From NCBI GenBank assembly GCA_020851615.1, contig JADZCL010000064.1, positions 1-8,377 on the forward strand: a DNA stretch of 8,377 bases, in the 5' to 3' direction. The first letter of the stretch is position 1. Every line of letters starts with the position of its first letter. Below the pieces are notes generated by a model. The model did not search any database. It was given only the letters and a program-made list of their open reading frames with translations, and was not told the DNA's origin. A program made the position numbers and the translations under genes. Origin of the DNA: Rubrivivax sp. (lineage in GTDB: Bacteria; Pseudomonadota; Gammaproteobacteria; Burkholderiales; Burkholderiaceae_C). Shown here one piece after another: positions 1 through 7,439 of the stretch.

Positions 1-681
1 CACCCCTGGGAGTGGTTTGCGATCTGCAAGGCGATGCTGGAGACGGGCATCGTGCCCGACTTCATCGTCGTCGACGGTGCCGAAGGGGGCACCGGCGCGG
101 CGCCGCTCGAATTCACCGACCACGTGGGTGCGCCGCTGCAGGAGGGGCTGCTGCTGGTGCGCAACACGCTCGTCGGGCTGAACCTGCGCGAGCGCATCCG
201 CATCGGTGCGGCGGGCAAGGTCGTTGGCGCCTTCGACATCGCGCGCATGATTGCGCTGGGTGCCGACTGGTGCAATGCGGCGCGCGGCTTCATGTTCGCA
301 CTGGGCTGCCTGCAGGCGCAGGCCTGTCACTCGGGCCACTGCCCGACGGGCATCACGACGCAGGATCCGCGCCGCCAGCAGGCGCTCGTGGTGCCCAACA
401 AGATCGAGCGCGTGTGGCGCTTTCACCGCAACACGCTGCTGGCGCTGCAGGAGCTGGTGCAGGCCGCGGGGCTGCAGCACCCGCGTGAGATCACACCCGC
501 CCACATCGTGCGGCGCGTGGCCGATAACGACGTGCGGCTGCTGGGCACGCAGTTGCCGCTGCTGCGGCCGGGGCAGTTGCTGGACGCCATCGAGGGCCGC
601 GGCGAATGGCCGCACAACGTCTTCCGCCTGTACTGGCCGATGGCCAGCGCAAACAGCTTCCAGCCGCTGACCAGCGCGTGA
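1..681 (+). CDS. FMN-binding glutamate synthase family protein, C-terminal part (5'-truncated by window edge)
   Basis: The reading frame is open from base 1 (HPWEWFAICKAM...) to a TGA at 679-681, giving 226 residues of the C-terminal half of a GltB central-domain (Glu_synthase, TIM-barrel) protein. Visible signatures are the FMN/phosphate-binding stretch DGAEGGTGAAP near the start and a C-x5-C-x4-C cluster (CLQAQACHSGHCPTG) in the position of the 3Fe-4S ligands of glutamate synthase. The protein ends soon after that region, so it lacks the C-terminal GXGXG beta-helix domain of full GltB. This matches the stand-alone family of roughly 500-550 residues, whose reaction is mostly not established. 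It probably binds FMN and an Fe-S cluster and may be an oxidoreductase; true GOGAT activity should not be assumed. It converges tail-to-tail with glpK. The start, N-terminus and promoter are outside the window. Confidence 0.9.
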   Translation, partial: HPWEWFAICKAMLETGIVPDFIVVDGAEGGTGAAPLEFTDHVGAPLQEGLLLVRNTLVGLNLRERIRIGAAGKVVGAFDIARMIALGADWCNAARGFMFALGCLQAQACHSGHCPTGITTQDPRRQQALVVPNKIERVWRFHRNTLLALQELVQAAGLQHPREITPAHIVRRVADNDVRLLGTQLPLLRPGQLLDAIEGRGEWPHNVFRLYWPMASANSFQPLTSA

Positions 682-687
682 GGTGAC

Positions 688-2181
<1,494 letters not shown>

Positions 2182-2204
2182 GGGGCTTCTCCCGTCCGTG
2201 GCGG

Positions 2205-2222
2205 CGGCGGACTCTGCCGCCG
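2205..2222 (-). terminator. GC hairpin between glcF and glpK (possible attenuator or terminator)
   Basis: A perfect 6-bp inverted repeat (CGGCGG at 2205-2210, CCGCCG at 2217-2222) encloses a 6-base loop in the 85-bp glcF-glpK gap. On the minus strand it follows the glcF stop and precedes the glpK ribosome site. No T-tract follows, so it is not a canonical intrinsic terminator. It overlaps a short direct repeat (GACTCTGCC at 2210-2218 and 2222-2230). In such GC-rich DNA a hairpin this size could arise by chance. Confidence 0.25.
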
Positions 2223-2266
2223 ACTCTGCCACAGCGGGGCTGCGCGCGCGCCAGGGGGCCAGTGCG

Positions 2267-3514
2267 TCAGGCCAGCATGTCGTCGAGCACCTCGATCCAG
2301 TGCCGCACCGGCGTCGTCGTGCCGGCCTGCAGGTGCTGGATGCAGCCGATGTTGGCCGACACGATGACCGGCGCCTCGAGTTCGGCCAGGTGCGCCAGCT
2401 TGCGCTCACGCAGCGCCTGTGCAAGTGCGGGCTGCAGCACGCTGTAGGTGCCGGCGCTGCCGCAGCAGAGGTGGCTGTCCACGCGCACGGGCTGCACGTC
2501 CAGGCCCAGTTCACCGAGATGTCGTTCCACCAGGCCGCGCAGTTGCTGCCCATGCTGCAGCGTGCAGGGCGCGTGGTAGGCCAGCCGCGCGGGTGCTGCC
2601 GTGCGGTGCAGGCGCGGCTGCAGCGCGGGGACGAGCGCGGGCAGCAGTTCGCAGAGATCGCGCGTGAGCGCGCTCACGCGGCGTGCCTTGGCGGCGTAAT
2701 CGGGGTCGTGCCGCAGCGCGTGGCCGTAGTCCTTGACCATCGCGCCGCAGCCACTGGCGTTCATCACGATGGCCTCGACCTTGCCCTGGCTCGTCAGCCC
2801 GTCGACGAGCGGCCACCAGGCGTCGATGTTGCGCCGCATGTCGGCCCGCCCGCCTTCGACGTCGGCGAGGTGTGTGCGGACGGCGCCGCAGCAGCCGGCC
2901 TCATCGGCCACTAGGGTCTGGATGCCCGCGGCGTCGAGCACGCGCGCGGTGGCGCTGTTGATGCCCGGCAGCAGCGCCGGCTGCACGCAGCCCAGCAGCA
3001 GCAGCACCTTGCGCGGGTGGCTGCGCGTGGGCCAGTGGTGCGTGCGCGGTCCGGCGCGTGGCGGCAGCTTGTCCTGCAGCGCCTGGGGCAGCAGCGGGCG
3101 CAGCGCGCGGCCCAGCGCCGCTGCCGGTGCAAAGGCCGCCGAGGTGAGCCCCGTCTTCAACAGCCAGCGCGCCGCGCGCTCGGTGGCGGGTCGCGGCACG
3201 CGCTGCTCGATGATGCCGCGGCCGATCTCGAGCAGGTGGCCGTACTCGACACCGCTCGGGCATGTCGTCTCGCAGTTCAGGCAGGTCAGGCAGCGGTCCA
3301 GGTGCTGCTGCGTCTTGCGCGTGACTGCCGCCCCCTCGAGCATCTGCTTGATGAGGTAGATGCGCCCGCGCGGACCGTCGAGTTCGTCACCCAGCAGCTG
3401 GTAGGTCGGGCAGGTGGCAGTGCAGAAGCCACAGTGCACGCAGTTGCGCAGGATGGCCTGCGCTTCATCGCCCGCGGGCGTGCCTTGGAACTCGGGTGCA
3501 AGCTGCGTCTGCAT
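2267..3514 (-). CDS. glcF: Glycolate oxidase iron-sulfur subunit
   Basis: This 415-residue protein has the layout of GlcF, the Fe-S electron-transfer subunit of glycolate oxidase (GlcDEF), which oxidises glycolate to glyoxylate and passes electrons to the membrane quinone pool. Two 4Fe-4S motifs are visible: [12 protein letters not shown] (Cys 25, 28, 31, 35) and [12 protein letters not shown] (Cys 75, 78, 81, 85). Two CCG domains follow ([14 protein letters not shown]...AGCCGA and HAPCTLQHG...[11 protein letters not shown]). The start [18 protein letters not shown] matches the usual GlcF N-terminus and length, so the ATG at 3514 is secure even though no Shine-Dalgarno is visible upstream (CCAATCCGCCCCACG before ATG). 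GlcF is normally encoded directly after glcD and glcE. Here the 266 bp upstream are non-coding and the next gene is an unrelated amidohydrolase, so glcF is orphaned. A general CCG-domain oxidoreductase is the less likely alternative. Confidence 0.95.
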   Translation of the reverse strand: MQTQLAPEFQGTPAGDEAQAILRNCVHCGFCTATCPTYQLLGDELDGPRGRIYLIKQMLEGAAVTRKTQQHLDRCLTCLNCETTCPSGVEYGHLLEIGRGIIEQRVPRPATERAARWLLKTGLTSAAFAPAAALGRALRPLLPQALQDKLPPRAGPRTHHWPTRSHPRKVLLLLGCVQPALLPGINSATARVLDAAGIQTLVADEAGCCGAVRTHLADVEGGRADMRRNIDAWWPLVDGLTSQGKVEAIVMNASGCGAMVKDYGHALRHDPDYAAKARRVSALTRDLCELLPALVPALQPRLHRTAAPARLAYHAPCTLQHGQQLRGLVERHLGELGLDVQPVRVDSHLCCGSAGTYSVLQPALAQALRERKLAHLAELEAPVIVSANIGCIQHLQAGTTTPVRHWIEVLDDMLA

Positions 3515-3723
3515 CGTGGGGCGGATTGGACCAGAAGCACGGCCGCGCCAGCGGCCGGGGGGCTGCGTGGTGTAGCGCTCAAGCTCCGATGCCTTGCCCT
3601 GTCCGGTGCGCCGGGCCCTCCGGCGGTGACCATGGATCGAGCCCCGGGTAGGTGGGGTCGTCTGGATTGCCGGTCGATCGAGGATGGCCGCAGATCTTCT
3701 GCAGCTGAAACTCGGCAGTTGCC

Positions 3724-3737
3724 AGCCACCAGTGGCT
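3724..3737. repeat. Perfect inverted repeat with 6-bp arms
   Basis: AGCCAC at 3724-3729 and GTGGCT at 3732-3737 are perfect reverse complements separated by two bases (CA). The site lies about 45 bp past the stop of the amidohydrolase gene. With a two-base spacer it is more plausible as a protein-binding dyad than as an RNA hairpin. No function can be assigned. Confidence 0.4.
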
Positions 3738-3755
3738 CATGCCCCCATTGGAGAC

Positions 3756-3772
3756 GGCCGGCGAGGCCGGCC
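3756..3772 (-). terminator. Strong GC hairpin just downstream of the catabolic operon
   Basis: GGCCGGC at 3756-3762 pairs perfectly with GCCGGCC at 3766-3772 around a GAG loop, 8 bp beyond the TGA of the amidohydrolase gene on the minus strand. Outer segments GCCCC (3741-3745) and GGGGC (3774-3778) could extend the structure. No run of T follows in the minus-strand direction, so it may stabilise the 3' end or act as a T-less terminator. Its position at the operon end supports a 3'-end role; that is inference. Confidence 0.4.
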
Positions 3773-3780
3773 CGGGGCGT

Positions 3781-4770
3781 TCACAAGTTGAAGATTCGCC
3801 GTGCGCTATCCGCAAAGATTTTGCGCGCAGTCGCCTGCGGGAGGGCCGCTACGCGGGCGCGGCAGCCGGCCATGTCCCCGATGTTGTGCGGATAGTCAGA
3901 ACCGAACAAGACCTGGTCGGCCGAGCCTGCGGTGCGCAGGCACAGCTCCAGCGCAGCCGGGTCATAGACCACGGTGTCATACCAGATGCGCTGCAGGTAG
4001 CTGCTGGGCTTGTCTTTCACCGCGGCCGCGCAGGCCGGGATCATCTCGTGGCAGCGGTCCAGGCGTCCGGCCAGGTAAGGCAGGGCGCCGCCGCCGTGCG
4101 AGGCAATGAGTTTCAGCTTTGGGTAGCGGTCGAGGAAGCCCGACAAGATAATGCGCGAGAAGGCCAACGTGGTGTCAAACATGAAACCGATCGGCGGGAC
4201 GAGACCGAACTCGTCCAGGTGCATTTCTCGCAGCCCCTGCGGCGCGGTGGGATGCACGAGCACCGGCAGGCCGCGCGCATCGATGGCCCGCCATACGGAC
4301 GCGAATTCAGGGTCGGTGAGGTCCTGACCGGCGATGTTTCCCAGCACCATCACGCCCACCGCTCCTGCAGCGAGAGCACGCTCGAGTTCGGCCACCGCGG
4401 CGTCGGCATGCTGCCAGGGCAGAGAGGCAAACCAGCGGATCCGGTCCGGGCGCGCGCGCTGCTGCTCGGCCATCGACTCGTTGACCATCACCGCGGTGGC
4501 GATGCTGGTCTCACGGCTGCCCCAGTAGACGTTGGGGCAGGTGAGCGAGACGATCGCCAAGTCGACGCGCGCCGTGTCCATTGCCCGGATGCGCAAGTCG
4601 TAGTCCCACATACCGGGGAACAAGGTGGTGAAGGGCGCACCGTAGAGATGGATCGCCTCCTGGCCGGCGGCCGTTTCTTTCACGCTGTACTTTTCCCCGC
4701 CATGCTGCCGCAACGCCTCGACGTAGGGCAGCGGCATCATGTGGGTGTGAACGTCGATGACGGTGGTCAA
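3781..4770 (-). CDS. ACMSD-type amidohydrolase / decarboxylase (amidohydrolase_2 family), TTG start
   Basis: This 329-residue metal-dependent TIM-barrel protein belongs to the amidohydrolase_2/COG2159 family, which includes 2-amino-3-carboxymuconate-6-semialdehyde decarboxylase (ACMSD), gamma-resorcylate and 5-carboxyvanillate decarboxylases and 4-oxalomesaconate hydratase LigJ. Expected residues are present: H8 and H10 in VIDVHTH, H173 in VLVHPTAP, H225 in ASHGGG and D292 in FGSDYPH. These lie within a few residues of the ACMSD metal ligands and base (9, 11, 177, 294 and 228 from family knowledge). I chose TTG at 4770 because GGGAGG lies six bases upstream and the metal motif follows at once; no ATG or GTG lies between it and the HTH motif. 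It starts 17 bp after the dioxygenase stop, so it is the last gene of the operon. The likely role is decarboxylation, hydration or hydrolysis of the ring-cleavage product; the substrate is unknown. Confidence 0.92.
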   Translation of the reverse strand: MTTVIDVHTHMMPLPYVEALRQHGGEKYSVKETAAGQEAIHLYGAPFTTLFPGMWDYDLRIRAMDTARVDLAIVSLTCPNVYWGSRETSIATAVMVNESMAEQQRARPDRIRWFASLPWQHADAAVAELERALAAGAVGVMVLGNIAGQDLTDPEFASVWRAIDARGLPVLVHPTAPQGLREMHLDEFGLVPPIGFMFDTTLAFSRIILSGFLDRYPKLKLIASHGGGALPYLAGRLDRCHEMIPACAAAVKDKPSSYLQRIWYDTVVYDPAALELCLRTAGSADQVLFGSDYPHNIGDMAGCRARVAALPQATARKIFADSARRIFNL

Positions 4771-4787
4771 GGCTTCCCTCCCAGGCT

Positions 4788-5807
4788 TCAAGACCAAACG
4801 ACGAAACCGGCTCCAGTGCCGGTGCCGGCCTCGGAGCGGTAACAGGGGACGTAGTCGACGACGCGGGCCTGCAGGTTCGCCCCTTCCAGCGCGCCGGCCG
4901 CGGCGATCCAGTTCTTGCACTCCGATGTGCCGGCCTGAAACCAAGGCTCCGGGTGGTGCACCAGGGCTTCGTGGTCGGCGCGCACCAGGGCGGCAAGGAA
5001 CGCGCGGTCGAAGGTTTCGTCGACGACGAAGTGGCTCAGCCCGCCCGAGCCGATGACCGCCACGCGCAGGTCCTGCTGCCAGCTCGCGATCGCGCGGCCA
5101 ATCGAGCGCCCCAGGGCCAGGCAGCGTGCTGCCGTCGGCTGGTTGGGGGGGAAGAAGGTGTTGATGATGACCGGCACGTTGGGCGGGACCTGGTCGCCCA
5201 TCACGTTGCGATAGACGAAGCCAAAGGCGTGGGGGATGCCGCTGCTGAAGCTGATGCGCTGGTCGGCCTCGCGTAGCCATTGCGACTGTGCGACGTCGAA
5301 ACCATCGGCCATCGCGCGCTCGATCAGGTGCCGGCCCAGCTCCGGTTCACCGGGATGGCTAAGCGGCTGCGGCGGCGCGTGGCCGTGATGGGCGAGATGG
5401 ATGCCCGCCGGTTTGCGGGCGATCTGCTCGGTGGTGGAGGGCAGGTTCTGCAGCTCCTTGCCCCAGAAGATGGTGAACGCCGGCATCAGGTCCTCGACGA
5501 ACAACTCGTGCTGATCGTTGCCAAGGATTACCGCCACGTCCGGCCGGGCGTCTCGCCAAGCTTGCGCCACTGCGGCTACAGCAGCGTTGGCCCGCGCGTG
5601 ACGCGCCTGACGCTCTGCGGGTTCGGCCTGCGAGGCGAGGTTCTCGCCGGCGCGTGCGTCGACCAGACCCTTCCAGTCGTAGGCCTGGCCGCGAAACCAC
5701 AACGACTTGTTGCGGTGGTCCGCCTCCAGGCGCTGGTGCCACTGCTCGGGTGCGGTGTGGACCTGCGGCGTGTGCGCCAGCCCCAGACCCAGAACGATGC
5801 GTGCCAT
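4788..5807 (-). CDS. LigB-type class III extradiol ring-cleavage dioxygenase
   Basis: This 339-residue protein has the LigB fold of non-haem Fe(II) extradiol dioxygenases, which open catechol-type rings next to the hydroxyls using O2. H12 in LGLGLAH corresponds to the first iron ligand of LigB (His12). H193 in SGIPHAFGF sits close to the LigB catalytic base (His195). GSGGLSHFVVDE supplies the expected C-terminal glutamate, probably E264. The central ligand region reads GNDQHELFVEDLMPAF, so the second iron histidine is probably H100. Single-gene enzymes of this length, without a separate LigA subunit, include relatives acting on substituted catechols or dihydroxybenzoates; no separate alpha-subunit gene is seen here. 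The start ATG at 5807 has GGAG seven bases upstream. It lies 13 bp after the hydroxylase stop and 17 bp before the amidohydrolase start. Substrate unknown; gallate, protocatechuate or homologues cannot be told apart. Confidence 0.92.
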   Translation of the reverse strand: MARIVLGLGLAHTPQVHTAPEQWHQRLEADHRNKSLWFRGQAYDWKGLVDARAGENLASQAEPAERQARHARANAAVAAVAQAWRDARPDVAVILGNDQHELFVEDLMPAFTIFWGKELQNLPSTTEQIARKPAGIHLAHHGHAPPQPLSHPGEPELGRHLIERAMADGFDVAQSQWLREADQRISFSSGIPHAFGFVYRNVMGDQVPPNVPVIINTFFPPNQPTAARCLALGRSIGRAIASWQQDLRVAVIGSGGLSHFVVDETFDRAFLAALVRADHEALVHHPEPWFQAGTSECKNWIAAAGALEGANLQARVVDYVPCYRSEAGTGTGAGFVVWS

Positions 5808-5820
5808 TGCTGCGCTCCGT

Positions 5821-7296
5821 TCAGTTCAGGTCCGCCTTGCGGCGGTGATCGGCCAGCATCTGCTCGATCCGTGCGTACAGCGGCTCCTTCGGATAGTCGT
5901 TGAAGTAGCCGATCGCACGACGCACCGGGTCACCCTGGTAATAGCGCTCGTAGACCACCTGGCGGCCCGCGAAAGCGGAGATCGTCGCGTCGGCGGCCAG
6001 CCGCATGAGCTGGATGCGCTCACGCGAGCTCTGGCCGGCGCTGGCGAAGTACTGCTCGACCAAGTCGCCGATTTCGCCGCGGGTGTCGGCGTAGGAGGGC
6101 ACACCTACGAGGCCGCCAGCGGCGATGGTGCGCACGACCTCGATCATGCGCGCGTAGCGCTCGTGGAAATTGAGCTGCGCGCTGTGCAGCGGCCAACGGT
6201 TGGGGGCGATGGTTCCGAACGGGGTTGCGGTGGCCTGTGCTTCGGCACGATCCACCAGCGCACGCTGGATCTCCGTGAAGATCATCAGCTCGGTGATCAT
6301 GCCCTGCACGTTGGGGAAGGCGTCGACCTTGATGCTGCGTGCCACATGCGCCGCCAGGGCTGTCATGAACTCGGCCTTGGCAATGGTGCGTGACATGGTC
6401 TGGTGCGTGTAGTGCTCGCCCAGATAGGTCAGCTTGTAGATGCGGTTGCACAGGCCCGGATCGCGATATACGAAAGTGCGCTCCCAAGGCACGAAGACGT
6501 TGTCGAAGATCAGCACTGCGTCGCCTTCCTCGAACTGCTGCGACAGCGGGTTGTCCAGGAAGTGGCCGGCGCCGGACGGCACCATCGACGGCCGGCTGAT
6601 CATGCGCAACCCCGGCGTGGCGGCAGGAATTGCGAACGCGAAGGCGTATTCGTCGCCCTTGGTGTCGTTGCTGACCACGACCGATGGCATGACCACCACC
6701 TCGTTGGCCACCTGGGCCAGGGTCCCGACCCAGCGGCTGCCGTTGACGACGAAGCCTGCGTCGGTCTCCTTGACGATCTTCAGCGCGATGTCGTGTTGTT
6801 GCTCGAACACCTGCTTGGTGCGGTCGACCTGTGGATTGACCTGCACATGGGTCATGGTCAGGTCGTTGCGCTTGACATGCTCGTGGTACGCGGCGACGTT
6901 GGCGCTGAAGGCGCGGCCACTGGCCGAGTCGTCGAAGATGCTGCGCGCAGCAGCCAACGCGCTGATGCCCACGTTCATGAAGTCGGGCGTGCGCGCGAGC
7001 AAGCCGCAGGTGTGCTCGGCCACCCGACGCAAGGCCTTGCCGCGAGCCAGCAGCAGTTCCTGGCTGCGCGGAGCCAGGTGCGAACGTGCGACACGCTCGC
7101 CGATGGCGGCGTCGTGGACGGTCAGCACCTCGTGGTCGGCTGCGCCGTGTTGCAGGTCGTAGAGCTCGGCAATCGTCTGCGCTGCACCACGGAAGGCCGC
7201 GTCGTTGGTCACGTCGCGCACGCGGCGGCCGTCAATGTAGACCACACGGTCGTCGTGCAGGCTGTCGAGATACTGTTTCCCGGTGCGGATGCTCAT
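5821..7296 (-). CDS. 4-hydroxyphenylacetate 3-hydroxylase family protein (HpaB-type FADH2-dependent aromatic monooxygenase)
   Basis: This 491-residue protein matches the oxygenase component of two-component flavin monooxygenases (HpaB N and C domains, roughly residues 5-270 and 275-480). These insert an ortho hydroxyl into a phenolic ring using FADH2 from a separate reductase. Visible are ARTPDFMN (R102) and THVQVNPQVDR (H150), the regions holding the substrate-contacting Arg and His in characterised HpaB, plus FVVNGSRWVG and VFVPWERTFVYRD of the flavin domain. F106 occupies the place of the substrate Tyr (Tyr104 in Thermus HpaB). I chose ATG at 7296 (MSIRTGKQYLDSL), which has AAGGA six to seven bases upstream and the typical TGxQYLxSL opening; the frame continues 43 codons further but into the promoter. 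It is the first gene of the operon, divergent from iclR. No HpaC-type reductase gene is in the window. Phenol, chlorophenol or hydroxybenzoate hydroxylation are all possible. Confidence 0.93.
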   Translation of the reverse strand: MSIRTGKQYLDSLHDDRVVYIDGRRVRDVTNDAAFRGAAQTIAELYDLQHGAADHEVLTVHDAAIGERVARSHLAPRSQELLLARGKALRRVAEHTCGLLARTPDFMNVGISALAAARSIFDDSASGRAFSANVAAYHEHVKRNDLTMTHVQVNPQVDRTKQVFEQQHDIALKIVKETDAGFVVNGSRWVGTLAQVANEVVVMPSVVVSNDTKGDEYAFAFAIPAATPGLRMISRPSMVPSGAGHFLDNPLSQQFEEGDAVLIFDNVFVPWERTFVYRDPGLCNRIYKLTYLGEHYTHQTMSRTIAKAEFMTALAAHVARSIKVDAFPNVQGMITELMIFTEIQRALVDRAEAQATATPFGTIAPNRWPLHSAQLNFHERYARMIEVVRTIAAGGLVGVPSYADTRGEIGDLVEQYFASAGQSSRERIQLMRLAADATISAFAGRQVVYERYYQGDPVRRAIGYFNDYPKEPLYARIEQMLADHRRKADLN

Positions 7297-7330
7297 GGCG
7301 GTTCCTTTCAAATGGACAACATCTTGGTTC

Positions 7331-7339
7331 GACAGTGTC
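7331..7339. promoter_or_regulatory. Short dyad GACA-G-TGTC, possible second operator half
   Basis: GACA and TGTC form a perfect 4-bp dyad around one base. The site lies about 20-30 bp downstream of the predicted transcription start of the catabolic operon. It is short and could be fortuitous. Confidence 0.25.
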
Positions 7340-7366
7340 ACGCTATACGCGCCGCTGTGCCGGAGG

Positions 7367-7396
7367 ATGATACGGAACAGCCCGTCTCGATTGCAA
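7367..7396 (-). promoter_or_regulatory. Predicted sigma-70-type promoter of the aromatic catabolic operon
   Basis: Read on the minus strand, TTGCAA (7391-7396) stands as -35 (4 of 6 consensus) and TATCAT (7367-7372) as -10 (5 of 6), with an 18-base spacer. The predicted start near 7359 would give an untranslated leader of about 60 bases before the ATG at 7296. It is the best match I could find in the divergent region. The modest -35 fits an activator-dependent promoter. Confidence 0.5.
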
Positions 7397-7398
7397 TC
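7389..7398. promoter_or_regulatory. Perfect 10-bp palindrome GATTGCAATC, candidate IclR operator
   Basis: The site is perfectly self-complementary and overlaps the predicted -35 box of the catabolic operon, about 42 bp upstream of the iclR start codon. IclR-family proteins bind palindromic or pseudo-palindromic sites of about 13-20 bp in such divergent regions. The flanking bases do not extend the symmetry, so the true operator may be longer and imperfect. Confidence 0.45.
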
Positions 7399-7439
7399 AG
7401 AATCCTCCCCTGCAGGGAAAGTCATGAAGCTAGAGGATC

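Larger units (their letters stand above)
3515..3780. other. Intergenic spacer with inverted repeats between the catabolic operon and glcF
   Basis: The 266 bp contain no gene I can support. I looked on the minus strand for the C-terminal end of a glcE gene in the frames running into glcF and found nothing recognisable. The amidohydrolase-proximal part carries two tight inverted repeats (listed separately). A 53-codon minus-strand open frame (3740 to 3579, starting MSHWWLATAEF) lies here; its codons are less GC-biased at third positions than the neighbours and I recognise no family. No convincing -35/-10 pair for glcF was seen. Confidence 0.5.
7297..7439. promoter_or_regulatory. Divergent promoter region between the catabolic operon and iclR
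   Basis: The 143-bp gap serves both the minus-strand operon and the plus-strand regulator. It is the least GC-rich part of the window's right half and contains two symmetric sites (GATTGCAATC at 7389-7398 and GACAGTGTC at 7331-7339) plus a promoter for the operon. I found no equally good -35/-10 pair for iclR on the plus strand. IclR proteins commonly bind such divergent regions and control both transcripts; that part is family knowledge. Confidence 0.75.

Noticed and set aside
2182..2553. N-terminal extension of glpK by 124 codons
   Set aside because: The extra residues are antisense to glcF and low-complexity; the internal ATG at 2181 gives the normal GlpK start and has a ribosome site.
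3568..3576. TGGTGTAGC shared with the putative IS end at 8280-8288, suggesting a second IS end flanking the catabolic block
   Set aside because: Only nine bases match, in direct orientation, without transposase or further similarity; chance cannot be excluded.
3739..4842. 367-codon plus-strand frame opposite the amidohydrolase
   Set aside because: It is a shadow of a gene with complete metal-binding motifs; no recognisable protein features.
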